A stretch of 64,000 nucleotides of DNA, taken from Boletus sp. NGJ (Eukaryota > Basidiomycota > Agaricomycetes > Boletales > Boletaceae). Made by a program: the position numbers and the translations under genes. The stretch covers positions 62,001 through 126,000 of the forward strand of contig JAGTXK010000257.1 in the NCBI GenBank assembly GCA_019096195.1, given 5' to 3'. Below the pieces are notes generated by a model. The model was not told the DNA's origin, did not search any database, and saw only the letters and a list, made by a program, of their open reading frames with translations. This document shows, one piece after another, positions 54,694 to 64,000 of this stretch; the stretch's first letter is position 1; the number at the start of each line of letters is the position of its first letter.

Positions 54694-57600
54694 ATGGCGA
54701 CCCCGTACAACTTCCGTCAAGCAGAGCCCCTCTGATTAGTATCCTATCCCCCCCAACGGATCTCTGTTTGTGTCAGAGACGGTCGAGTTCAACGCGAAGC
54801 ACAACCCGACTCACCCTTTCTATCCCTTCCACGACGAGCATACCAAATGTTCCCATTTAGAATTCTACCACGCCTGCCGGCACGTCGCTCATGCCGTGCG
54901 TCCCAACAGTCAATTTGAAGGCGCTGACAATACCATCATCGATATCATCGCCAGCTGTGACGCTAACCTCTATTAGGCATTAACGATGGGCGACGCTTAC
55001 CCCGAATTCGGGAAGGAGACGAAACGCACTCCCTTCGTACCCTAACCAGAGGCTGAAGAACGACCTCTCAATGGTGATATCATGTACTACCACCGGAGCA
55101 TAGGATTCCACAAACCCATTGCGATGACAAACCACACCGCAGTTCCTTGGTGCACCGTGTGTTTCGTTTGGTTTACAACGTCCATCTGATCTTACTCGGG
55201 GAGGAGCACGTGGATTTCTCACAATTGATGCCAGTTCTCTCCTTTCATTCCCCCACGTCCTATCGCGAATCAACCGTAGTAGCCCCATCATACTGGACCC
55301 ACAGGATACGATTGAGGTAGTTCGGTCAACCAAATCGAGCTCGCTCTTCATCGTGCCTACATTCTTGGAAGAATTGGTTGCTTCCGCACAAGCCGTCGAT
55401 GTCCTCAGATCGCTGAAACATGTAGTATGACACTCTCGTCGCTTTTCTCGCGTCGTTTTGTGGAATTTGACATGCTTCCTCTTAGGCTTTCGGGGTCGGC
55501 CCTCTCACGAGAAAGATGGGCTGGTAGCTTCCAGCGTCAACCTCGTGTCTGTATATGGCGGGACGTAGTTTGGCCCCAACGTATGCACTCCGTAATCCTG
55601 CCGAGTAGCACATTTGGGAGTGGATACAGTTTGGAGCATACGATGGGTGTGGCAGGGTGATGACACATACGAGTGTCAAGTATGGGTGCGTTTTCGTTTG
55701 GGAACCCGCGGTCTCAAGATGATACACCAACTTTTTTTTTTTTTTTTTTTATATAATTCCCGATCGTGTTTGTTTTAGTCACTCGACAATCTTCAAGACA
55801 TAGATCAATTATGCGCGCTGGCAAGGGACGGTGATCGAGAAGGCGACGATGGCGTTGTACGAATCGGAGACCGATACAGTGTAAGCGTCAGTGCTCCACC
55901 ACTGTCCGTCCTTATGGTCATGCAAACCTACGTAGGTATGTGTCAACTGCCAAGGCTGGGATCGACGTCCCCGTGCCTTTGATTTGGTCTCAGAGTGAAA
56001 TTGAGAGCTGGTTGATGGCACATGCGACGGCTGTCAATGCAGATTACTTAACCCATCGAGCTCGACATGGATGTGTTTGAACAAGGGATTTGACAGGTCT
56101 GCTTTATTTACCCATCTCCATCGAGCGACGTTTCACTCGTTTATATACGTAGCTTGCCCTCGACCTTGCTCAGGAACCGCATCATTCGCCGGGTCCTCGC
56201 ACGGTGAGATTCAAGCAACAGTGTCTCAGATCAACCAGAACATCATCTTCCCCACACGTCAGTTCCTTGCCAGGCATTTGATTCAACTTTTAGTTAGCAC
56301 TGATACTCCTGCCGCAGATCGTAAAGCAGAGTTCGAGGGCATGATTATCAAGTACTCGATCGGCTTGGGAGAAAGGTTGGCAATGTCGTACATACTAGGT
56401 TCGGAATTTTCTACCACGGCCATGTCGTTCTACTGGGTTCGACGGGCGGGCGTGGCTCGTGTCTGCTTGCTTCCCTGCTGAGCCGTAAGGACGTGGCATT
56501 GTATATGCATTTAACCGGCCTTCCAGGACGGCCTCAATCGAACGGAGACAGCGCGCTGTTGTCGAGGACCGTGGGCTCGACACTGCCATTCTCGATTCGG
56601 CGAAGCTGATGCACATCGAGGTCGACTTGGGCCAACCGAACCTGTCGCTCGACGATTGCACGTACCGCGAGTTCTGCTATTCGGTGACGGTGATCATCCA
56701 CAGTGCGTGGCGGCTCGATTTAAACCTCGTGCTGTCGTCGTTTGAGCCGAACGTGAAGCGGACGCGACATATGGCCAAAGCGGGCGGACAAGCCGAGATT
56801 CTTGTTCACGTCGTCTGTGGCGTCGACACACGGGTGGGATAAGAATGGGGGGCGTTCCTGGAAGAGGTGCAGCTCAATGCGGGGGCTGCTGTGCGAGCTG
56901 GTTACGGTGCGAGCAAGCCCGTGTCTGAGTCGGTGCTTACTTGCTTGGTCGTCGGCCTCGTGTCGAGCGGTTTACCTGCAACGTCATTTAGAATTGGGCA
57001 GATCACGGGCGGTGCACCGTGAGGTGTGTGGTTGACCATGGATTGGGTTCCCATCATCGTCAAGTCGCGCGTAAGCTTTTGGGCGCTTCCTTAAGCCCAC
57101 GGGGTAAGTCGATAAACTGGCTCCGATTTTTTTTGGGTGTGGGGCAGATGTTATAAAAGATCGCGTCATGGCTTCCTCCGTATGTTGTATCCGATGCGAT
57201 ACTGGACACTGCGTTCGCAGATGAGGCACCCCCTCTTCCCGTGGACTTGGTGCATCCCCCCGAACCGACCGCATGGAAGTCTGCGAGACAGCCCATCAGC
57301 GAGGTTATCTATCAAAAGCAACTGACGCCATCCCGTCTCCCATGGATCTCATTCGCTCGATGGGTGGAAGGAGAGACTGGAAAACACGCGGTTGATACGA
57401 GCGAGGAGGATGTCCGACGTGTGGTGAGCCGCATGCGCGAGCTCTCTCGATGATATTGTGTGCTGACACGCCCTTTTTTTGGTCATTTTTCACAACGACT
57501 ATCGGGGTTGAAATTAGCCAGCCATCAAACATGTCGCGTTCATGCACACCCTGGCTCAAGGCGATGCAGCAATATGTCGGCAGTCGAGTCGGTCGGGTAC

Positions 57601-57770
57601 ATCAGCAGATGCCTCCAAATCGGAGCGCGCGAGAGCGAGACCATGCGTCATCTCGCTACAGCTGTCGACCGTGGACGCAGTACTCTGGTTGGATTATTGG
57701 GAAGCGGCGGGGATGTTTACGCAAGGCGTGTTGATATTGTGTGTAAATTGTGTGCGTGGAAGAATCCCCG
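54694..57770 (+). pseudogene. Adenylate-forming reductase (A-T-R, NRPS-like), broken
   Basis: Such enzymes activate a carboxylic acid as AMP ester, load it on a carrier domain and reduce it to an aldehyde with NAD(P)H. Recognisable in order: N-terminus ETVEFNAKHNPTHPFYPF and SHLEFYHACRHVAHAVRP (54,780-54,905); an A3-like core GDIMYYHRSIGFHKPIAM (about 55,063-55,125); IVPTFLEELVA (about 55,350); SVYGGT-type and TYECQ-type pieces to 55,690; carrier-domain tail KAEFEGMIIKYSIGLG (about 56,325-56,375); reductase GSTGGRGSCLLASLL (about 56,425-56,475), SVTVIIHSAWRLDLN, SFRIGQITGGAP, SWLPPYVVSDAILD and C-terminal VLWLDYWEAAGMF (about 57,680-57,720). Multiple frameshifts and stops; the end of the A domain is replaced by 55,730-56,190. 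Not functional. Confidence 0.82.
55732..56050 (-). other. Probable poly(A)-tailed insertion inside the reductase pseudogene
   Basis: A run of 19 T (55732-55750) followed by a minus-strand ORF end (WSTDAYTVSVSDSYNAIVAF, stop near 55,809) and a ~60-bp 3'-UTR-like stretch looks like the 3' end of a reverse-transcribed mRNA in reverse orientation. The protein family is not recognised and the 5' limit and any target duplication could not be found. Confidence 0.45.
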
Positions 57771-57881
57771 ACTCCCACAATAGTGGGGGAGGGTTTTGTC
57801 TGCAGCAAACATCAGACAGCCGGCAAATGAGCATTGTCGATTGGGAAAGTGTCACCCACTACTATTTGCACCCCGACGATC

Positions 57882-57990
57882 ATGCAAGCTGCAATAGTGA
57901 CTGGCAGTGCTCGAGGAATTGGGAGAGCAGTTGCTTTACAACTGGCAAGGGATGGTTACAATATGACTCTGAATGACAGTGTGTTAGTTA
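57882..57990 (+). pseudogene. N-terminal fragment of a short-chain dehydrogenase
   Basis: Reads MQAAIVTGSARGIGRAVALQ then LARDGYNMTLND, the Rossmann-fold NAD(P)-binding TGxxxGIG motif of short-chain dehydrogenases of the diacetyl-reductase kind. The frame then runs into unrelated sequence, so only the first ~36 residues survive. It is poorer in CpG than the sequence on either side. Confidence 0.7.
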
Positions 57991-58620
57991 CATCTAAATC
58001 GTGTAAAGAAACTTGTAAATTGAATCTGCTGCAGTTTACGTCAGGGAAAGAAGGAAGATCGAAAGAGCCTGATCGATCGACTGTGGACGTCCAGATTGAC
58101 GATCAGCACACCTCGAACGACGACGTACCCGCAGCAGAACCTCCTCCACCAAACTTCAACTCATACGAGCGACGCTGCGACATTAAATCGTCGAGCACGG
58201 GAGTCAAGCACACAGACGCGCGCAGTGGGGTAGACGGTTCAGGGGTTGAAACGAACGTACCAGAAGAACCCAACGAGCAGCGATAGGCGAGACGATCGCG
58301 TCGAATCAAGACAGCGGGCAAGGAGGCACGCATAGAATCTATCAAACAACATCAAGGACGGAGGGGAGGCCAGAGCGACTACGATGGAAAGACTCCGCAG
58401 AGATGGCGCAAGAACAACGTCGGCCGTAATTCACGACAAATAGCACCGAAGCTGCTAGCTGGACAAGATGAAAAATCTCGGAGCGATTCCCCGTGGGCCT
58501 GTATGGCAGTTGCATGGATTACCAGTTTTTGTCCCTCACGTGACGAGTTGAAGCATATCAACCAGTCTGACAAGCTTTTTTTTAAAAAATCTTTAAAGCT
58601 GTGGGCTCGCGGTTAGGATT
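57991..58620 (+). other. Open but unrecognised sequence after the dehydrogenase fragment
   Basis: The frame stays open to 58286 with a polar, Pro/Ser/Asp-rich translation (DDVPAAEPPPPNFNS), followed by an Arg/Lys-rich segment RRSRRIKTAGKEARI in a similar frame after a stop. It could be the linker of a decayed copia-type element, but no catalytic motif is present. Confidence 0.25.
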
Positions 58621-61600
58621 TCATGCGGTAAGCTGTGACCATACGCTTCCAGTGGAGCGTTATCGTGGAGTATAGAGAGAGAATACGAAGCCCTTCTGCT
58701 TACGGATGTGTTGAGGCATGAATTGGGCCACACTTCACTCCATCCGTGCCTTACGTTCACCCTGCGAAAGGCATTCCCTCCGAGCGAGGCATTGCTATCT
58801 GTAGAAAGTAAGTGGGCGGTGGTTCTTCCCTTCTCCATAAACACTTTCAAAAGCATCATATCGCGCTAGTGATCATTTCAATGCTCGTCTGGTCTGCTGT
58901 GTACTATAAAACATGTACAACTGATTACTATGTATAATGCAAGAAAAGTTTTGGGTGATTCCTACATTAGAGTGGTCGGAAAAGGCATATTTTATTCAAA
59001 CTTCGAGAGTCAATAAACAGGATAGGAGTTTAAGTTATACTCGACGCTACTCTCAGCATTATGAGATAGTGTACTGTATAACTAAAATTGTCTGGAACCT
59101 CTATCGTTGATGTGTCTTTTCTCATACTCGACGATATTGCATTCCGTCGCCTCCTGTTTTGCATTGTACCGGTCCACAGCGCAGTGACCCTGAGCAAGAG
59201 AACTCGCCCACAATGTCCTCCTGGTTTGGTATCCGCCGACTTGGGGCACAGCTGAGGATCGGCGAGCCGTGCGCCCTTATCGTGGGGTGAAAGAAGCTTT
59301 TTTGAGCTGACTTTATAGTTTGAATTGCCCGCTACAACAAAGATCGTACACAGTGCCCCTCCGAGTACAATGTATATCTGGGGAGTAATGTAAAAGAGTG
59401 GCATCTCCGCTGAGAGACGCGATGATCACGACCCAGATCGGAGTCGCTCGCGCCATTCTGGTTCAAAGCTCAAATTGCGGGAGATTATGTGCACCTCTAC
59501 GACTGGATGTTGAACGTCCCTGTGACACGGAGATTTGGATCCATTTCCTACTAATCCACTCTCGCGATCAGAGATGACCGTAATCTACGTAAACTCCACC
59601 TCTACTTATTTCCGATCTCTCCTCTCCGCTCGCCGCTTGACCATTTTGTCGTGAGCAATGGGAAAGAGGCATAATGCGCTCCCACCTGAATCTGCGGAGT
59701 AGTAGTTACATCTTGGCAGGGCCCTTCTACGGACGCCCGGCATCCGATACGACTTCTGATTGGCCAAAATCTGTTACACAACCCCTCGTGAGTTAAATTA
59801 TGCATCAGGGTCCCACCCCCTCTATTACCCAGCTTCGCCTCCAGAAACATCCTTGACGATATGTTTCATAAATCGATGAAACATGCGATCCCAAGAGCTG
59901 TCAGGAGTTATTTGTACGTGTACGCATAGTGGTATTTCTGGGGTCGAATCGGAATGTGTGCGACTCGAAGTTTTCGTTTGCCCGTTCACGAATGGGGGAA
60001 CTGGTCATATTACGCCGGGAGAGCGTCACATCGTTCTCGTTCTCGTGCCACATTACTGATGGCTCCGCCTTCTCACCATGTTGGTCACAACACGTGTGCA
60101 GACGGGAATGAAACGTGTATTCGAATACACGACGGGGCAGACTTTCAGTTCGGACGTTAGACGCGGCGAGCGAATGAAGGTGTACACACATTTTTATTCG
60201 GAGGGTAATTGTAGTTCGAGGGTGAGACCGAGACAGGTGAGGATACGATGATCGGCTGCTGGACTTGATTTCCCGAAAGAAGTGTTTTTGCTCTTCGCGT
60301 CCATTCGTGGATCTAAGACCCGCTTTGTAACGACTGATCGGATGTGCCATGTTTGGCAGATCGTTGGTCGCGGAGAAGATAGGTCGTGGGTTTCGAACCG
60401 GTAATGAAGGCACTGGTAATACTCACTCCACAGTGTTTCTATGCTTCTCTGGTGGTGTTTCCATCCAATTTACAACACAAACGGCGCATGATACCTAAAT
60501 CAAGGGATCTCACAAAGTCAGCATCGAACGATGTTCACCACAGTACTGGAACATGGTGAGACCGAATGAGAACATTATACCTTCACCTGATTGAAAGCTT
60601 GCACTACAAATTGTGCCGATTCGGGTTCCATTTATTAGCTGCTCCACAGGGTGCCGTCTCCAGGAACGATACATAATCGTAAGTTGATGCCTTGGGGTCA
60701 GATACCTTTTTCTGGAACAACCATATCGCAATCCCCCCATTGGCCCACATTTCGGACGCGGCGTCAAAGCCCCTGTTGACCGGGTGTCGTGGTTATGACC
60801 CTTGGAATGGATGATACAACCTTTTCGTGTCCAGTGAGTGATACACGTGGGACAATAAAAGACGTACATACTCGGCTGCCTCGTTTACACCCTCGAGGCT
60901 ATGTTCAACTCTGCAGGAAGTTGTGGGGCAACAACCCGAACTTCTCGTCGACCTCCTGTTTCACCACGCGGCATCCCAAGCATAGCGCCAGCGTGGCATC
61001 GCGCATGACGGCGTTCCATACCCCTGGGCTCCCAACGGCATCGGGTTGCCTGCAGGCATTCGTCCTCTCATTTGTCATTCCTATCAAGCCACCGTCTGAG
61101 CAGTTGACCACGCCACTGCGCATGCGAAGCCTCATTTTTGGGCGGTATCCAACCCTCCGGCTCCTGCCCCAGGTGATTATATTCAGAGTCTGCCAGAATC
61201 ACCCCAGTTTTGATCGTGGGCATGCCGTCACCGTTCAGAGACATGTAATAATGGCTTGCCAGCGAGCCATCTTGGCAGACAAGATCGACACGTCACGTTG
61301 GGTGGATATGTGCGGACATAGGCGTTGATTGTGGAACGGAAAAGGAGCGTGTTAGGAACACGAGGCGACGAACGCTCGCCACTGGCTGACATACTTGGGA
61401 GACAGTCGCCAGTAAAGGCTACAGTAGAGCTTCTGGGTGGGTTTTCTTTCAGAATGGACGTCAAGCCATCATGGGACCGTTTCGAAGCTTCGCACCTATA
61501 TTTAAACACACGTCAAAACCACATGTATCACTGGTAAGCTGTGCTGCTGCGCGGCTGTGCATGTTTTGCGTGTATGTCCTGGATTTCCTAGTCACAAATT

Positions 61601-62525
61601 ACCATTGCGGTCAGGTTTTCTAGCTGGTTGGTGCACCAACGAAGGAGGAGGGGTTCGGGCCGTTCGGAGAGAGACCGCGGTGTAATTGCGTGCTTGCGGT
61701 CGGAACCTGGCGGCAAGTCCCAGCGCTTCCTGATTCAGCCGAACTCGCGCGGTCATTTCGCGTCGAAGGCTGGGGATGAGGAAGCCTCGAGGTCGTCAGT
61801 GAGAGGTCCCGTGATCACGGCCCGCATCCTAATTGATGAATTCTTTGGTTGAGCAGGAACGGGTCAGGGTAAAGGGGATCGGCTAATTTGCAGGGCAATG
61901 TGGTTACGAGAGTGATGGAATCGGTGGGTGCCAGTGAGAAGATATGGGGGGCGATGACAGGGGTTACGAATATTCTTTTACTCTTTCGAACGAGAGAGAA
62001 GCAGGGGATGGTTGCTACTAGAAACGTACAAGAGGCAGGGTAAGGTGGGTAATTGGAGGAGGCAGTGAGCACGAGGGCACGTGTTAGTGTGCGCGTGCGG
62101 AACGTGGCATAGGTTGGAGCTGCCGTGTATACCCGGATGCCAGACCTCCACTGGCACGCGATTGGGTGTTGTCCAGGCCACCCAGCGTTCTGGGCAGAAG
62201 TGGCAAAAAAAGGATGAGTCCATCAGGTTCTGGCGAGACCGGGACGAGCGTACGAGATGGACTGCCGTCCTGGACTGTCCCATACGAATATAATTTGTTT
62301 TTATGTGCGTGTATTGCAAAAATCCCAAACGGAGCTGCTAGGAATAGTCGGGGTTTCATTCTGTCAAATTTCTGCAACGTGCGCTCTGAATAAGAGTCAG
62401 TTTTTGGATCTCATTTTCGTTGCCGGTATCTCTTATACTTCGTCCTGCGTATCACAGCACCCCTCAAGCTCTCGATCGCTTCAACATCCTGAACGAACCC
62501 GTTTCTTGCTCTCTTCTCTTTGTTC
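58621..62525. other. Long intergenic stretch without a supported gene
   Basis: Open frames exist (59030-59404 minus, with a hydrophobic start; 59901-60413 minus; 60789-61328 plus; 60905-61135 minus, with GVWNAVMRDATLALCLG, which recalls the end of a membrane protein), but none has splice partners or a family I recognise. The last few hundred bases precede the GATA gene and include TCTTATACTTCG near 62,430. Confidence 0.35.
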
Positions 62526-64000
62526 ATGCCCTCCATTGTCAACTTAAAGTTCAAGGTATTCCCATATATCTTTCCCACACCTCCGACTTGACTCACCCTC
62601 ATCCCAGGGTAACAAATCCTTCGTCGCATTCTCCAATCTAGGCGACTCGGAGTCGCTCACAAAGACATGGAAAGTGCGTTTTTTGATCCCATCCGCTCGA
62701 TCACCCCTTTTTCATCCCCTGTAGGTCTGCACGAAAGTGGCCAGTTACCTCGAGCAGGGCCAGCGTCTCGAGAACTTGAGTTGGCGCCTCTGGCATTTGC
62801 AGAACCTCATTGTCGATTCTGACAATGCCAAGTCGAAGCGTGAGTTCAAAAAGCTCTCCAAGAACATGGGCGACAAGCTCGACAAAGAAAAGGGCCGGTC
62901 CGTCTCTTCTCATTGTCTTCTTAGCCGCCCTGTACCCTGACTCTTCCTCCATAGGAGCATCGAGGAGCTTGAGGCTCCCGACTTTAAACGCAATGCGTCC
63001 ACTGATCTCATTCGCCAGCGTGCTGTTGAAAGAGAGCGCAGCCGTGAGGCCAGTCAGAATGCGAAGCCCGGGATCATTAAGCGCATGCAATTCACCTTCT
63101 CAGTCGATCAACCCACCCCTGCCACTCCGAATGCCGCCGTCCCGAAGCCCGACCTTAGACCTTCTGCGGAATTCAAGGAAACTTCCACCCGACGTGGCCG
63201 TCAGGCCACTCGTGCCCATGTCGCTGGCGACGAATCCATTCATACAGACACGGACGCTTCCGCCGGCTCCCGGAAGCGCAAGTATCCGACCGATGACCAG
63301 CCCCTGCTTCGGTTCCCTTCTCTCTTTTCAAACGATTTTGGCCCATCCGCCCTCCTCTCTGTGCAACCCACCTTTTCCAGTGCTATGAATTACGGAGAAG
63401 ACGTTACCAATACTTCCTCCCGCGGTTTTAGCATCCTTCGTCCTACCATCGAACTTCCGCTAGATGAGATCCTCAGCAACGTTGATCCTACGGATGACCA
63501 TCCGTCTTCCTGGCTCATGGCGCAAAATGAGCCCACCCTTGCTACTGACGCCGACATCATGATGCAGGAGTCCTCCGGGTCTGGTTCGTCTCGCTCGGAG
63601 TCCCAATCCTCTCGCAATGACAACGAATTAAACGCCACCACATTTTCACTTTCCCAACCTGCCAAGGAAACCCCTCCCCAGACTATCTCCCCAGCCAAGC
63701 TTGGTCCTAGCGCTGGAACTCGGAGCAATGTCCCCAGCACTCGCCCCAACCTCACAGTGAAGACCCAGAATGCTCCCGCTACGCGTTCGTCTGGCCCTGG
63801 TGCCACCGCCACTAGCGTCAACCCTGCAGTTCTTCGAGGAACTGGCAACTCCGCCCCTGGCGGGGTAAAGGCCGAGTGCTCAAACTGTGGCGCCACCCAT
63901 ACTCCTCTCTGGCGCCGTGGGCTCAACGACGAGTTGAACTGCAACGCATGCGGCTTGTACTGCAAGCTGGTTCGTGACTTTTCGATGACACATGTGACGA
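62526..64000 (+). CDS. AreA/NIT2-like GATA transcription factor, 5' part (runs off the window)
   Basis: Nuclear zinc-finger activator, in this family usually of nitrogen-source genes. Exons: 62526-62555, 62608-62673, 62725-62897, 62955-63969 (donor GTTCGT after CTG); 1,284 nt, phase zero at the end. The start MPSIVNLKFK fits the family N-terminus. Next come GNKSFVAFSNLGDSESLTKTWK and VCTKVASYLEQGQRLENLSWRLWHLQN, the short conserved domain (DUF1752 type) of fungal GATA factors. A Ser/Thr/Pro-rich middle with a basic RKRKYP follows. The GATA finger begins CSNCGATHTPLWRRG with CX2CX17CX2C spacing, then CNACGLYCKL, where an intron starts. The remaining basic tail of the finger and the C-terminus lie beyond 64,000. 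Confidence 0.92.

Noticed and set aside
59901-60413. 170-codon minus-strand ORF
   Set aside because: Composition rich in Arg, Ser and Thr with no motif, no family and no introns in a region without other genes; chance ORF likely.
60789-61328. 179-codon plus-strand ORF
   Set aside because: No recognisable domain, and the opposite strand at 60905-61135 reads more protein-like. Neither is strong enough to call.
63390-63965. 191-codon minus-strand ORF opposite the GATA gene
   Set aside because: Shadow of a biased coding exon; the plus strand has clear domain motifs.

Overview
The window comes from a filamentous basidiomycete, most likely an agaricomycete. The host genes are broken by many introns of about 40-60 nt (a few longer) that follow the GT...AG rule. 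The gene families (an 871-residue velvet protein, F-box/LRR protein, AreA-type GATA factor, A4-family secreted protein, adenylate-forming reductase) and the transposons (Plavaka type, CACTA Tnp2 type, long-TIR Tc1, chromodomain Ty3/gypsy) fit that group.

Positions 1 to about 42,700 are a transposon graveyard. From the left there is a decayed Plavaka-type transposase (1-5170) split by a Tc1 element (708-2404). Next is an accessory-type ORF that starts at about 6,100, is interrupted at 7,167 by a chromovirus (here 'gypsy-2', 7168-24130) and resumes at 24,131. Gypsy-2's own 5' LTR holds two later insertions: a younger chromovirus in the opposite direction ('gypsy-1', 7367-14534, TSD CCTTT) and a Tc1 element with an unbroken transposase (15159-16730, TA target). 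Then come a minus-strand gene with a tandem exon-intron array (about 26,440-29,608), a third chromovirus ('gypsy-3', 29609-36860), an inverted segment with a solo gypsy-2 LTR, a solo gypsy-3 LTR (38213-38799), and a decayed CACTA Tnp2 transposase (38800-41860). Target duplications match only if 36861-38212 is turned around, so this segment appears to have been inverted by recombination between oppositely oriented gypsy-3 LTRs. All three chromoviruses have a primer-binding site complementary to a stretch of their own LTR just downstream of a TATA box, the arrangement of Tf1-type self-priming.

Positions 42,700-64,000 are CpG-rich host DNA. They carry an F-box/LRR gene (43232-45335, six exons), a velvet regulator (46936-50009, six exons), a secreted A4-peptidase-like gene (53574-54547, three exons) with a truncated inverted paralogue (50750-51420), a broken adenylate-forming reductase (54694-57770) with a second C-terminal fragment (50397-50710), a hypothetical 286-residue gene (52174-53034, minus), a short-chain dehydrogenase fragment, and the 5' part of an AreA-like GATA factor that runs off the right edge. 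The repeated A4/reductase fragments point to local duplication and decay.

All homology statements come from reading translated motifs and remembered families, not from searches. Exon limits were chosen from splice signals and reading phase. The summed exons of the F-box, velvet, A4 and GATA models each stay in one frame.
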